This document shows positions 33,350 to 44,096 of a stretch of 64,000 nt of DNA, piece by piece. Made by a program: the position numbers and the translations under genes. The first letter of the stretch is position 1. The number at the start of each line of letters is the position of its first letter. The notes under the pieces are model-generated. The model saw only the letters and a program-made list of their open reading frames with translations, made no database searches and had not been told where the DNA came from. Origin of the DNA: Microbacterium sp. NIBRBAC000506063 (lineage in GTDB: Bacteria > Actinomycetota > Actinomycetes > Actinomycetales > Microbacteriaceae); contig NZ_CP072876.1 in the NCBI RefSeq assembly GCF_017968845.1, forward strand, positions 2,418,001-2,482,000, given 5' to 3'.

Positions 33350-33982
33350 TCAGTGCAGGAAGAGCAGCAGCACGGCCATCGCGAGGAAGAGCACCCCGAA
33401 GATCGTGTTGAGCGTGCGCTGCCCGCGGGGCGTGCGCGTGAACTTCTGGAAGGGTCTGGCGGCGGCTGCGAAGAAGAACCACATCACGATGACGTCGACG
33501 ACGACGACCGTGACGATGAGGATCAGGTACTGGGGCAGAGCTGGCTGATCCAGGCGGATGAACTGCGGGATGAACGCGAGGAAGAAGACGATCGCCTTCG
33601 GATTGAGGATGTTCACCCAGAAACCCCGCCGGATCAGCGACCAACGGCTCTCTCGTGGCCGCGGTGTGATCGGATCGGTGTCGGACTCGATCGCATCCGG
33701 CCGGCTCACGATCAATCGGATGCCGAGGAACACCAGATACGCGGCACCGGCGTATCGGATGCCGTCGAACAGAAGCGGTGAACGCGAGACGAGCAGTCCG
33801 ACACCGGCCGCGACGATCGCGACATGCACGATGAGCGCGATCTGCTGCCCGAGCACGCCCCATGCCGAACGCTTCCACCCCTCGCGCAGCGTATTGGACA
33901 TCGTGTTGATGGCCCCGGCCCCGGGAGTGAAGCTGATGACGACGGAGGCGGTCAGCAGCGAGAGCCAGACAGTCCACGACAC
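33350..33982 (-). CDS. LysE/RhtB-family amino-acid exporter
   Basis: The gene is intact, 210 residues, with six predicted membrane segments. The N-terminal TASVVISFTPGAGAINTMSN matches the RhtB/LysE signature, in which the PG motif follows the first helix. FWVNILNPKAIVFFLAFIPQFI is the second family signature, and the C-terminus has the GxLFLxMA helix. Members export amino acids such as threonine, homoserine or lysine; the substrate cannot be told from sequence. It lies 35 bp upstream of the metallopeptidase gene on the same strand. Confidence 0.9.
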   Translation of the reverse strand: MSWTVWLSLLTASVVISFTPGAGAINTMSNTLREGWKRSAWGVLGQQIALIVHVAIVAAGVGLLVSRSPLLFDGIRYAGAAYLVFLGIRLIVSRPDAIESDTDPITPRPRESRWSLIRRGFWVNILNPKAIVFFLAFIPQFIRLDQPALPQYLILIVTVVVVDVIVMWFFFAAAARPFQKFTRTPRGQRTLNTIFGVLFLAMAVLLLFLH

Positions 33983-34025
33983 CGAGACAGTCTACGGCTC
34001 AGTAGCACTGTCAGATGTTGGTACT

Positions 34026-34045
34026 CACTCATCGAGAAGTGAGTG
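34026..34045. terminator. small hairpin between the lysE-like gene and the PD-(D/E)XK gene
   Basis: CACTCA (34026-34031) pairs with TGAGTG (34040-34045) across an 8-base loop, followed by a region without U tracts. The hairpin sits between divergent genes. Its role as terminator or operator is uncertain. Confidence 0.3.
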
Positions 34046-34154
34046 CGATCTCCAGACCTTGTTGCAGCAGCATGCATTCATATCTATAGGATTGGCGAAA
34101 CCAGCCGGGCGCCTGCGCTGGGCCGAACTCAGCGTTGAGTAGGAGATCCATAAG

Positions 34155-35474
34155 ATGACTGAAGAAACCTGGCACCCCGCCCGGTTGATCCCGACCTCGG
34201 GTATCAGTGGAGCACAGGAGCAAGAACGACGCGCGACGTCGGCACTACTTGCGGTGCTTTCGATCGTGCCCGATTTCGCCCGGTCGCTTCTGCAATCGGT
34301 GAAGGCACCCTCAGGAAGGGTTTCCACGTTCATCGAAGTGCCTTTCGTGCTGAACAAGCATGAAGCTCGCCCTGACGGGGTCATACGAGTTGAGCGGGGT
34401 TCGCGCAAGTGGACTGCGCTTGTCGAAGTCAAGACCGGGCGTAATGAGCTCTCTGCAGAACAGATCGAGCGTTACTTGGATATTGCTCGTGAGCAGGGGT
34501 TCGACTCGGTGATCACGATCAGCAACCAAGTTCAGACGATGCCCGGAAACCACCCGACCACCGTGGACAAGCGAAAGCTCCGTAAGGTCACCTTGTTTCA
34601 CTGGTCGTGGTCTTATCTGCTTTCGATGGCGATCTTCGAGAAGGAGCATCACGGCGTATCCGATCCGGAACAGGCCTGGATTCTCGGAGAGCTCATCAGG
34701 TATCTCGAACATGATCGTTCTGGTGCCATGGAGTTCGAAGACATGGGCAGCGACTGGGTCAAGATTCGGGACGCGATCACAGCGGGTACGTTGCGCCCGG
34801 GAGATGAAGGCTCATCGGAAGTAGCAGCTTATTTTCAGGCTCTCTTACGGTATATCTCGCTTCGGCTCGGCCGTCGGCTCGGAACTGAGGTGACACAGGT
34901 GCTCAGCCGCGCTGCACGTGAGAATCCCACTGTATACACGCAGCAGCTCGCCACCACACTTGCTCAAGAGGGGCGTATCGGTGGCTCTTTGCGAGTTCCT
35001 GACGCGGTCGGAGAGGTTCGGGTCGAGACGGATCTCAGATCCCGTCAGATCACATGCTCGATTGACGTGAGTGCACCGCAGGAAGGACGCCCGACAACAC
35101 GCGTGAACTGGTTGCTTCGGCAGCTCAAGACGTCCCGTGAAGATCTGAGGATTGAGAGCTTCGTACTTCGCGGGCGCGGGGCCAGCGCGGCCGAGTTGCT
35201 TCGCGACGCACGCGAGGATCCGTCTACGCTCGTCCAGGATCGAGAGCGAGAGATCAAGTCGTTCCGTGTCGCACTCACCGTGCCGATGGGGATCAAACGC
35301 GGTCGCGGTGCGGGCACCTACGTCGATTCCGTGATCGAGACGGTTGACGTCTTCTATACAGAGGTCGTGCAACGGCTTAAAGAATGGCAGCCTCGCTTGC
35401 CCGAACTCCGGGAGCCTCGTCCCTTGCAATCGGATCCGCTGGATTCGACGGATATCTCATCGCAGGACTTTTAG
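34155..35474 (+). CDS. orphan protein with PD-(D/E)XK nuclease-like N-terminal domain
   Basis: The gene is intact, 439 residues. Residues about 55-125 show a PD-(D/E)XK pattern: Glu61 in FIEVPF, PDG at 73-75 (Asp74), EVK at 91-93, and the QxxxY helix motif at 103-107 typical of RecB/Cas4-like nucleases. The rest is uncharacterised, with a predicted beta-rich C-terminal region (ITCSIDVSAPQEGRPTTRVNWLLRQLK) and SFRVALTVPMG. There is no signal or membrane segment. Similar proteins occur singly in other actinobacteria (my recollection), some named stress-response proteins. Its composition is less G+C-biased than its neighbours, and it stands beside tRNA-His, a common integration site. A defence or DNA-repair role is inference; the nuclease pattern is visible. 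Confidence 0.75.
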   Translation: MTEETWHPARLIPTSGISGAQEQERRATSALLAVLSIVPDFARSLLQSVKAPSGRVSTFIEVPFVLNKHEARPDGVIRVERGSRKWTALVEVKTGRNELSAEQIERYLDIAREQGFDSVITISNQVQTMPGNHPTTVDKRKLRKVTLFHWSWSYLLSMAIFEKEHHGVSDPEQAWILGELIRYLEHDRSGAMEFEDMGSDWVKIRDAITAGTLRPGDEGSSEVAAYFQALLRYISLRLGRRLGTEVTQVLSRAARENPTVYTQQLATTLAQEGRIGGSLRVPDAVGEVRVETDLRSRQITCSIDVSAPQEGRPTTRVNWLLRQLKTSREDLRIESFVLRGRGASAAELLRDAREDPSTLVQDREREIKSFRVALTVPMGIKRGRGAGTYVDSVIETVDVFYTEVVQRLKEWQPRLPELREPRPLQSDPLDSTDISSQDF

Positions 35475-35532
35475 TGAAGGACACTTACGCCTGAGGGCTC
35501 AGCAAAGGTGAATCGTAGCGTCCCCGTTGATG

Positions 35533-35549
35533 GACTGTGAGAAACAGTC
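35533..35549 (-). terminator. hairpin downstream of tRNA-His
   Basis: GACTGT-GAGAA-ACAGTC forms a perfect 6-bp stem 13 bases beyond the CCA end of the tRNA on the minus strand. It may terminate or help process the tRNA transcript. It may also serve the convergent PD-(D/E)XK gene. Confidence 0.45.
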
Positions 35550-35561
35550 AAGGAATGAACT

Positions 35562-35638
35562 TGGGGTGGCTAACGGGACTTGAACCCGCGACCCCCGCGA
35601 CCACAACGCGGTGCTCTACCAACTGAGCTATAGCCACC
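35562..35638 (-). tRNA. tRNA-His (GTG)
   Basis: On the minus strand the cloverleaf begins with the extra G(-1) characteristic of tRNA-His (GGTGGCTATAGCTCAG...). The anticodon arm CCGCG-TTGTGGT-CGCGG carries anticodon GTG, the T arm is TCGCGGGTTCAAGTCCCG-like, and the acceptor strand TAGCCACC is followed by an encoded CCA. It lies between the PD-(D/E)XK gene and orn. Confidence 0.95.
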
Positions 35639-35671
35639 ATGTGCCTGCGAGCAGGCAACCAGACGATTCTA

Positions 35672-36295
35672 TTACACCTCGGGAGCGAATTCGGACACAG
35701 CGGCCTCGGAGATCTTCCGAGCCTCGTCGCTGGTGGGACCGGGCTCGGGGACGAACACGGCGGAACGGTAGTAGCGCAGCTCACGGATCGACTCGAGGAT
35801 GTCGGCGAGGGCGCGGTGGCCGCCGTCTTTCGCGGGCGCCTGGAAGAACACGCGGGGTACCAGCGGCGGGCGAGCTCCTTGATGCTGGAGACGTCGACAT
35901 TGCGGTAGTGGAGGTACTGGTCGATGCTGGGCATGTACTTCGCCAGGAACATCCGGTCGGTGCCGATGGTGTTGCCGGCGAGGGGTGCCTTGCGCTCCTG
36001 CGGGACGAACCGCTGGATGTAGGCGAGCGCCTTTGCCTGCGCCTCATCGAGCGGGAGACCCCGGGGATCTCGTCGAGCAGCCCCGAGGTGCGATGCATCT
36101 CGGTGACGAACTCACCCATGTGCGCCAGGGCCGCCTCGCTCGGGCGGATGACGACCTGGAAGCCTTCGTCGACCGGATTCAGCTCGAAGTCGGTGATCAC
36201 GATTGCGATCTCGACGAGCTCATCCACCGAGAGGTCGAGCCCGTCATCTCGCAGTCGATCCAGACGAGACGATCGTTCTCGGATGCAGATGCCAT
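35672..36295 (-). CDS. orn: oligoribonuclease (three frameshifts)
   Basis: DEDDh exonuclease of about 208 residues after three one-base repairs (near 36245, 36060 and 35862). It begins [22 protein letters not shown] with the DxE motif, then [61 protein letters not shown] with the second and third Asp residues, and [15 protein letters not shown]. It degrades 2-5-nt RNA fragments, including the linear dinucleotide products of cyclic di-nucleotide breakdown. It is usually essential, so three real breaks are implausible. It lies just upstream of tRNA-His on the same strand. Confidence 0.92.
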
Positions 36296-36349
36296 GTTTC
36301 CATCCTAGTAATCCGGCTTTCGCGCAGGTGCGGGTAGCCTTATAGGGAC

Positions 36350-36420
36350 GCCTCCTTAGCTCAGCGGAAGAGCGACGGCCTTCTAAGCCGTTGGTCGCAG
36401 GTTCGATCCCTGCAGGGGCA
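36350..36420 (+). tRNA. tRNA-Arg (TCT), acceptor stem one base short
   Basis: The cloverleaf starts GCCTCCTTAGCTCAGC, with anticodon arm CGGCC-TTCTAAG-CCG (anticodon TCT) and T arm GCAGG-TTCGATC-CCTGC. The 3' acceptor strand reads AGGGGCA and lacks one G to pair fully with GCCTCCT. The missing base fits the G/C-run losses seen in neighbouring genes. Confidence 0.88.
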
Positions 36421-36437
36421 CTTCTGTTCATCGCGTC

Positions 36438-36701
36438 TCATCGCCGCAGTGCGGCGACCGCATCGTCGGCGCTCCAGAACTCGCCCACGAGACGGAAAGT
36501 GCCCGTCGGCAGGTGCAGGCGCTCGGCTCGATAGCGCACGCCCAGAGGATTGATCGTCAGGCGCAGATGGCCGAGGATGCGGGCGCCGGCCGCCTGCACA
36601 CGCCAGAGGTCGTCTGCTGCCCGCACGAGCTTCTCGTGCGGGGATGTGAGAGTGGGTGTGGCGAAGTGGACGCCGGGGGAGAGCTGCTGGGTCGTGGTCA
36701 T
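36438..36701 (-). CDS. small hypothetical protein
   Basis: The 87-residue protein starts MTTTQQLSPGVHFATPTLTSPHEKLVRAADDLWRV and ends VGEFWSADDAVAALRR. No motif, signal peptide or membrane helix is visible. AAGGAGC precedes the ATG with normal spacing, which supports translation. It lies between tRNA-Arg and msrA and is transcribed divergently from msrA. The function is unknown. Confidence 0.6.
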   Translation of the reverse strand: MTTTQQLSPGVHFATPTLTSPHEKLVRAADDLWRVQAAGARILGHLRLTINPLGVRYRAERLHLPTGTFRLVGEFWSADDAVAALRR

Positions 36702-36811
36702 GGGTGCTCCTTCCTGATTCGAACATATGACCGACCACCGACATTGCGCCTCGGGGTCCGGTGAGGGCGTAGCGTGGTTCCTGCAGGAACAGGCGACGGA
36801 GAGGACCGACC

Positions 36812-37333
36812 ATGAAGACATTCGTGCTGGCAGGCGGCTGCTTCTGGTGCCTCGACGCCGCGTACCGGCCGCTCCGCGGCGTGCAGTCGGTCGTCTCGGG
36901 GTACATCGGCGGCACCGTGCCGAATCCGAGCTACGAGCTCGTGTGCACGGGCACGACCGGTCACGCCGAGGCTGTCGCCGTGACCTTCGACCCCGCGGTG
37001 ATCCCCGAGGACGTCATCCTCGACGCGTTCTTCACGATGCACGACCCGCGTCAGCTGAACCGTCAGGGCAATGACATCGGCACGCAGTACCGCAGCGCGA
37101 TGTTCCCCGCCGACGACGATCAGCACGCCACGTTCGAGGATGCGATCCAGCGTGCGGAGGACTTCTGGGACGGCGCTCCGGTGACGACGATCGAGCCGTT
37201 GACGGAGTTCTACCCCGCCGAGGACTATCACCAGGACTTCTTCGCGAAGAACCCGACCCAGGGCTACTGCCTGGCCGTCGCGGTGCCGAAGGTGAACAAG
37301 GTGCGTGCGCGCTTCGCGGAATACCTGTCCTGA
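36812..37333 (+). CDS. msrA: peptide methionine-S-sulfoxide reductase
   Basis: The gene is intact, 173 residues. The catalytic GGCFWC motif (Cys10) is followed by GVQSVVSGYIGG, YELVCTGTTGHAEAV, FFTMHDPRQLNRQGNDIGTQYRS and a C-terminal QGYCLAVAVPKV segment with the recycling Cys. It reduces the S-epimer of methionine sulfoxide in proteins and free methionine. It is a single-gene unit with AGGAC upstream of ATG 36812. Confidence 0.96.
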   Translation: MKTFVLAGGCFWCLDAAYRPLRGVQSVVSGYIGGTVPNPSYELVCTGTTGHAEAVAVTFDPAVIPEDVILDAFFTMHDPRQLNRQGNDIGTQYRSAMFPADDDQHATFEDAIQRAEDFWDGAPVTTIEPLTEFYPAEDYHQDFFAKNPTQGYCLAVAVPKVNKVRARFAEYLS

Positions 37334-37473
37334 GCGGCCCGGCATCCGTTCTCCACAATCGATCGGATGCCGGAAACTGTCCACAGTCGCCCGATTCCCG
37401 CCCGTGCCCGCCCGCGGTGCGTAACTCTGGAGCCTCATCGCACCCGTTCGGGTGCCGAGGCAAGGAGAAGCAC

Positions 37474-37998
37474 ATGGCAGAGCAGGTCACGATCGTCGGG
37501 AACATCGGCAGCGAACCGCACCACATGGTCACCGCGACCGGGTTGAGCATCACGAAGTTCCGCGTCGGCTGCACGCACCGCGCCTACGACAGCGCGAGCG
37601 GGCAATGGGTCGACAAGCACACCAACTGGTATCAGGTCTCAACGTTCCGTCAGGTCGCCGACCACGCACACGCGTCGTTGAAGCTGGGGGACAGCGTGAT
37701 CGTGACCGGCCGGGTCATTCAGCGGCAGTGGGAGGCGAACGGGCGCTCCGGCACGGCCATCGACCTCGAGGCCGACACGGTCGGGCATGACCTGCGCTGG
37801 GGCACGAGCACGTGGACGCGTAAGTCGAAGGCGTCGGACTCCCGCGAATCGGATGCCGCGAACGCGCCGAGGAACTCGTCCGCCGGTGATCAGGGCGATC
37901 CGGATGACGGACACCAGGCCGGCCGGGTCGCGTCGTCGATCGACGCCGAGGGGTGGAGCATACCGGGACCGGCCGAGGCCGAGACGGCCGCGGTCTGA
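37474..37998 (+). CDS. ssb: single-stranded DNA-binding protein
   Basis: The 174-residue protein has AAGGAGAAG upstream of ATG 37474. It has an OB fold (VTIVGNIGSEPHHMVTATGLSITKFRVGCTHRAYDSASGQWVDKHTNWYQVSTFRQVADHAHASLKLGDSVIVTGRVIQRQW in segments) and a divergent Ser/Asp/Gly-rich tail. The tail ends ETAAV and lacks the acidic DDDIPF-type tip of the replicative SSB. This suggests an alternative (SsbB-like) paralogue for recombination, competence or repair rather than the main replicative SSB; the assignment of role is inference. Confidence 0.88.
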   Translation: MAEQVTIVGNIGSEPHHMVTATGLSITKFRVGCTHRAYDSASGQWVDKHTNWYQVSTFRQVADHAHASLKLGDSVIVTGRVIQRQWEANGRSGTAIDLEADTVGHDLRWGTSTWTRKSKASDSRESDAANAPRNSSAGDQGDPDDGHQAGRVASSIDAEGWSIPGPAEAETAAV

Positions 37999-38050
37999 GA
38001 TGAGGGATCCGCGCGAGGCACGCACAGGAGCGGGTGTCTAGACTCGGAGC

Positions 38051-38557
38051 GTGACTTCTCGTTCTGGCGCGGTGCGCCGTGGTCCCGTGTTCGTCGTGGC
38101 CGTCGTCGTACTGGGGGCGTTCCTGGCCGGATGCTCGCTCTTCGAGGATCCGGCTCCGCAGCCCACGGTCACCGGCGGCGTACCGACGACGCCGGGTGCC
38201 ACGCCCACGGAGACCCCTGTCCACGAACTCGTGCCGGACGGCGATGCCGCCGACAACCTGCCGCTGTTCGAGTCGGTCGTGCTGTCTGTCTGGGAGTCGG
38301 ACGATCGTGCGCGGGGCCGTGCCTACATCGACGCACTGACCGAGGTCGGTTTCGACCGTGACGACATGCAGGTGACCCAGGACCAGACCACGGTGGGCAA
38401 CGCGGCCGAGAGCATCCAGTTCTCGGTGCGCTGGGGCGAGGCGGAATGCCTCGTCGGGCAGGTCGGTCCCTCGACCGGAGATCCGGTGGTGGCGGTCATG
38501 GATCAGCTCGCCGAGGGGCGCTGCCTGGTCGGGGAGACCCGCGCGATCGACTGGTAG
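38051..38557 (+). CDS. predicted lipoprotein
   Basis: The 168-residue product has a signal peptide (VRRGPVFVVAVVVLGAF) and lipobox LAGC, then a Thr/Pro-rich linker (TVTGGVPTTPGATPTETP) and a globular domain. That domain contains LPLFESVVLSVWESDD, YIDALTEVGFDRDDMQVT and two Cys residues near the C-terminus (ECLVGQVG, RCLVGETRAIDW) that may form a disulfide outside the membrane. It is a conserved actinobacterial lipoprotein of unknown function (DUF6993-like by resemblance). It is intact and lies about 100 bp upstream of ettA. Confidence 0.78.
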   Translation: MTSRSGAVRRGPVFVVAVVVLGAFLAGCSLFEDPAPQPTVTGGVPTTPGATPTETPVHELVPDGDAADNLPLFESVVLSVWESDDRARGRAYIDALTEVGFDRDDMQVTQDQTTVGNAAESIQFSVRWGEAECLVGQVGPSTGDPVVAVMDQLAEGRCLVGETRAIDW

Positions 38558-38656
38558 CGCGCGGCCGCGGGGCCGCGGGGCGTGGAGAACGCGGTCAGGC
38601 CGAGACCGGTAGGCTGGAGAGTCGATTCTCGGCGCTGGCAGAAGGAGCGGTTTCCC

Positions 38657-40336
<1,680 letters not shown>

Positions 40337-40337
40337 C

Positions 40338-40806
40338 ATGTCACGTCTCCACATCCCGATCCAGCTGCGCTGGGGCGATCTCGACGCGTACAACCACGTC
40401 AACAACACCGCCATGCTCAAGCTGCTCGAGGAGGCGCGCGTGCGCGCCGTGTGGCGCAGCGGCGACGGACCGCAGGCCTACCCCACGGCGGTGCTCAGCT
40501 CCGGCATCGAGGAGGGCATGCTCACGCTCATGGCCCGGCAGGAGATCGAGTATCTCGCCCCGTGCCGTATCGGCCCGAGCCGCTCGACGTCGAACTGTGG
40601 TTCGGGCGCCTGGGCGGGTCGAGCGTCGAGGTGTGCTACGAGGTCTTCAGCCCGCCGGCAACACACCGCGTGTGCTGTATGCACGGTCGTCGGCGACCCT
40701 CGTGCTCGTCGACGCCGTCTCCGGCCGACCGATGCGCCTGACCTCCGAGATGCGTGAGGCCTGGGCGCCGTACATCGGCGAGCCGGTGAAGTACGCGCGT
40801 CGCTAG
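40338..40806 (+). CDS. 4-hydroxybenzoyl-CoA thioesterase-like hotdog protein (two frameshifts)
   Basis: After repair it is about 156 residues. It begins IPIQLRWGDLDAYNHVNNTAMLKLLEEARVRAVW, the 4HBT signature with the catalytic-type Asp in WGDLDAYNHVNN, and continues PEPLDVELWFGRLGGSSVEVCYEVFSP and VLYARSSATLVLVDAVSGRPMRL. The frame breaks near 40565 and 40654, each from a missing C. It is a cytosolic acyl-CoA thioesterase of unknown chain specificity. It follows ettA by 2 bp and converges with tesB, with the stops overlapping. Confidence 0.85.
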
Positions 40807-41688
40807 GTTGCCTCGGGGACGCGGATCATGATCTCCTGCGTCACGGTCGCGACGAGTATGCCGTCGCGCGTATACATCCTGCCGGTGGCCAGTCCGCGGC
40901 CCCCACGGGCGTTCGGCGACTCCTGCACGTAGAGCAGCCATTCGTCGACGCGTGCGAAGCGATGCCACCACATCGCGTGGTCGAGGCTGGCGACCTTCAG
41001 CCCGGGGGCGCCCAGTGCACGCCATTGGCGCGGAGCACGGTCTCCTGGATCGTCATGTCGCTCATGTAGGCGAGGGCCGCGCGGTGAAGGCCGGCCCCGT
41101 CGGGGAAGGATGCCTTCATCCGCATCCACACGTGCTGCCTGTTCGTGCGCGAGGGGTCGGCAGAGGTCCACAGGGCTGCTCGACATGGCGAACGTCCACG
41201 GGGCGGAGCCCGAGGAGCTTGCGGGTTCCTTCGTCGATTCCGGGTGAGGCCTCTTCGTCAGGCGGAAGGGAGTCGGGGTCGGGGATGCCCTCGGGCATGG
41301 GGATCACATGCTCCACGCCGGGGTCGCTGTCCTGGAAGGAGGCGATCATCGACCAGATGGGAACGCCGTTCTGATAGGCCTGCGCCCGTCGTGTCGCGAA
41401 GGAGCGGCCGTCGTGGATGCGGTCGACCGAGAGCGTGAGTCCCTGCGAGGTGTCGCCGGGACGGAGGAAGTATCCGTGCATCGAATGGAGGATGCGGTCG
41501 ACGGGCACCGTGCGTTGGGCGGCGATCACGGCCTGTGCGACGACCTGGCCGCCGTAGATGCGTCCGGTGGGCATGAAGTGGGAAATGCCGGTGAAGATGT
41601 CTTCCGCGGTGCGGGCGACACTGTCTTCGAGGTCGAGCACGGCCAGCACCTGATCGACCGAGCTGTGCCTCTGTGCGCCCTCAGCCAT
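40803..41688 (-). CDS. tesB: acyl-CoA thioesterase II (two frameshifts)
   Basis: Double-hotdog thioesterase of about 295 residues after repair. The N-terminal half has FTGISHFMPTGRIYGGQVVAQAVIAAQRTV, HSMHGYFLRPGDTSQGLTLSVDRIHDGRSFATRRAQAYQNG and FQDSDPGVEHV. The C-terminal half ends SLDHAMWWHRFARVDEWLLYVQESPNARGGRGLATGRMYTRDG, with the catalytic Asp of the TesB family in LDHAMWWH. One-base losses near 41178 and 41012 split the frame. It hydrolyses medium- to long-chain acyl-CoA in the cytosol. Confidence 0.9.
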
Positions 41689-41736
41689 GGTGCTCCCTTC
41701 GCCCGCCCGTACGGTCACCTTGGTAGTTTAGGGGGC

Positions 41737-42401
41737 GTGTCATCTCGCCTTGTCTTCGCCGATCCTGAGACGGCGCGCGACGTCCTGACATTCGTCGGCC
41801 GCGCACGACGGATCACCGAGGACGGAGTGCGATTCCAGGCGGCGAAGGGCGTCATGGTCGTTTCCGCCGCCGCTCTCGCGCCGCAGACCCTGTTCGATCA
41901 GACGCCGACGGTGCTCGCGGTGCGCATCGTCCGCGCCGACCCGAGCTGCAGTGCGACATCGTCGTCGACGCGCTCACCGAGACGGAGGAACCGTCCGTAC
42001 TGGCGCTGCCGGAGACCGGGCTCTCCCCGGCCTGGGCGGGGATCTCGCCCCCGCGCGGAGGATGGGAACCGCGCGGATCGCTGGCGGCATCCGTCATCGC
42101 ACAGCGGGCCCAGTGGGGGATCTCCGCCGTCGCTCACGGCGCGACACCCGGTGCGGGCGAGGAAGCGGTGCGTGCACTGCGCGCAACCGTCTGGGGCGAA
42201 CCCGACGACGACCTCAGCGGACTGCCGCGCGGCGTCGCCTTCTCCGCCGACGCCTTCGGCTTCATCTCCGGCGAGGAACAGGCGCAGGTCACGACGTCGG
42301 GACGCTGGACGCGCGTCTCCTTCGCCCGCGGTCACGTGCTCAGCCGGGGTCCTGCGGCTGTCGGTCTCACCGAGGTGCGCGAGACCGGCGCGTCGCGCTA
42401 A
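41737..42401 (+). CDS. conserved hypothetical protein (one frameshift)
   Basis: Repaired by one C near 41941, the product is 221 residues. It begins VSSRLVFADPETARDVLTFVGRARRITEDGVRFQAAKGVMVVSAAALAP and ends RVSFARGHVLSRGPAAVGLTEVRETGASR. It has no signal peptide, membrane helix or recognised catalytic motif. Its composition and codon use match the neighbours, so it is a native chromosomal gene. The start is GTG 41737, facing the start of tesB 49 bp away (divergent). Its stop overlaps the FAD-dehydrogenase stop. The function is unknown. Confidence 0.7.
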
Positions 42402-44063
42402 CGCGCTGCGGCCCGTCCGGCCTGGCGACCGGAGAACAGGCAGCCGCCGAGGAACGTCCCCTCCAGCGCCCGGTAGCCGTGCACCCCGCCGCCCCGAAGC
42501 CGCTCGCCTCGCCGGCCGCGAAGAGGCCGCCGATCGGGGCTCCGTCAGCGCCGAGCACCCGGCCGTCGAGATCCGTCTCGATCCCGCCGAGCGACTTGCG
42601 GGTGAGCACATGCAGCTTGACGGCGATGAGCGGACCCGCGCTCGGGTCCTGCAACCGGTGGGGTGCGGCGGTGCGAATCAGCTTGTCGCCCCGGTAACCG
42701 CGCATCGAACGCAGCATGCCGATCTGGGCATCCTTCGTGAAGTCGTTCTCGATCTCGCGATCGCGCGCCTCCACCTCCCGACGCACGCGGTCCGTGTCGA
42801 GGTGCTCGCCTCCGGGCTTGCGCGCCATCTGTTCGAGCAGCGTCTCCAGGTCGTCCTCGACGACGAAGTCCTCGCCCTCGTCGAGGAACGCCTGCACAGG
42901 ACCCGTCGGTCCCTTGGCCAGTCGCGACTTGACGAGCAGCGGGAGATCCTTTCCGGTCAGATCGGGGTTCTGCTCGCTCCCGGAGAGCGCGAACTCCTTC
43001 TCCACGATCTGCCGGGAGGTGACGAACCACGAGTGGTCGTGCCCGGTCGTCCGCAGATGCGCGAGCGTGCCCAGCGTGTCGAAGCCGGGGAACAGCGGCA
43101 CGGGCAGACGGGCACCGGTCGCGTCGAGCCAAAGGGACGAAGGACCGGGGAGGATCCGGATGCCGTGGGCCGGCCACACCGGATCCCAGTTCGTGATGCC
43201 CTCGACGTAGTGCCACATCCGATCGCCGTTGATGAGGTGCGCGCCGGCCCTCTCGGCGACGCCGTGCATCGACCCGTCGACATAGGCCGGAACTCCGGAG
43301 AGCATGTGGGACGGAGGAGTGCCGAGACGGTCGGCGGGCCACGCCTGCCGCACGAGCTCGTGGTTACCGCCGATGCCGCCGGAGGTGATGATGACGGCAT
43401 CCGCCCTGATCTCGAAGTCGCCGATCCTGTCACGGACGCTCGCCACCCCGCGCGCGGCCTCGCTGGGCGCGAGCACCTCGCCGCGGACACCGGTCACGGC
43501 GCCCCCGGTGAGTACGAGCTCGGTCACACGATGGCGGGGCAGCACAGTCAGCGCACCCTCGGCCTCTGCGCGCTCCACGGCCTCTGCGAAGGGCGCGACG
43601 ATCCCGGGGCCGGTGCCCCAGGTGATGTGGAAGCGGGGCACCGAGTTGCCGGGGCCCAGGGCGCCGTACCCGCCGCGCTCGGCCCATCCGACCACCGGGA
43701 AGAACCCCACGCCGCGCTCTCGCAGCCAGGCGCGCTTCTCGCCCGCCGCGAACTGCAGGTAGGCCTCGGCCCACTGCTTCGGCCACGCGTCCTCGTCTCG
43801 GTCGAAGCCGGCGTTGCCGAACCAGTCCTGCCGGGCGAGGTCGAGGGAGTCCGTGATGCCCATCCGGCGCTGCTCAGGGGAGTCGATGAAGAAGAGACCG
43901 CCGAAGGACCACCATGCCTGCCCGCCGAGATTGGCGCGCGGCTCCTGATCGAGCACGATCACGCTGCGGCCCGCGGCCGCCGCCTCGCTCGCGGCGACGA
44001 GTCCCGACAACCCCCATCCGATCACGAGGACGTCGGCGTGCAGTGAGGCGGGGTGTTCGTCAT
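42398..44063 (-). CDS. FAD-binding dehydrogenase, ketosteroid-dehydrogenase-like (two frameshifts)
   Basis: About 555 residues after two repairs. The N-terminal dinucleotide fold (VLVIGWGLSGLVAASEAAAAGRSVIVLDQEP) is joined to ATG 44063 by one missing C near 44050. The middle contains NLGGQAWWSFGGLFFI, the HITWGTGPGIVAPFAEAVERA segment, and VIITSGGIGGNHELVRQAWP. The C-terminus has GGLFAAGEASGFGAAG, with a break near 42478 before the YRALEG-like end. This fits the FAD-binding dehydrogenase group related to 3-ketosteroid dehydrogenases and fumarate reductase flavoproteins. No steroid genes are nearby, so the substrate is unknown. Confidence 0.85.
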
Positions 44064-44096
44064 GGTCTCTCCGTCGAATCCTGACTCGTGGGTGGT

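Noticed and set aside
34155..35474. Integrated prophage or genomic island next to tRNA-His
   Set aside because: No integrase, no duplicated tRNA end and only one odd gene are visible. The tRNA and its neighbour orn are in normal arrangement.
41308..44046. A 912-codon open frame on the plus strand opposite the FAD dehydrogenase
   Set aside because: It has no family resemblance and a composition typical of the antisense of a high-GC gene. The opposite strand carries recognisable FAD-dehydrogenase motifs along most of the length.
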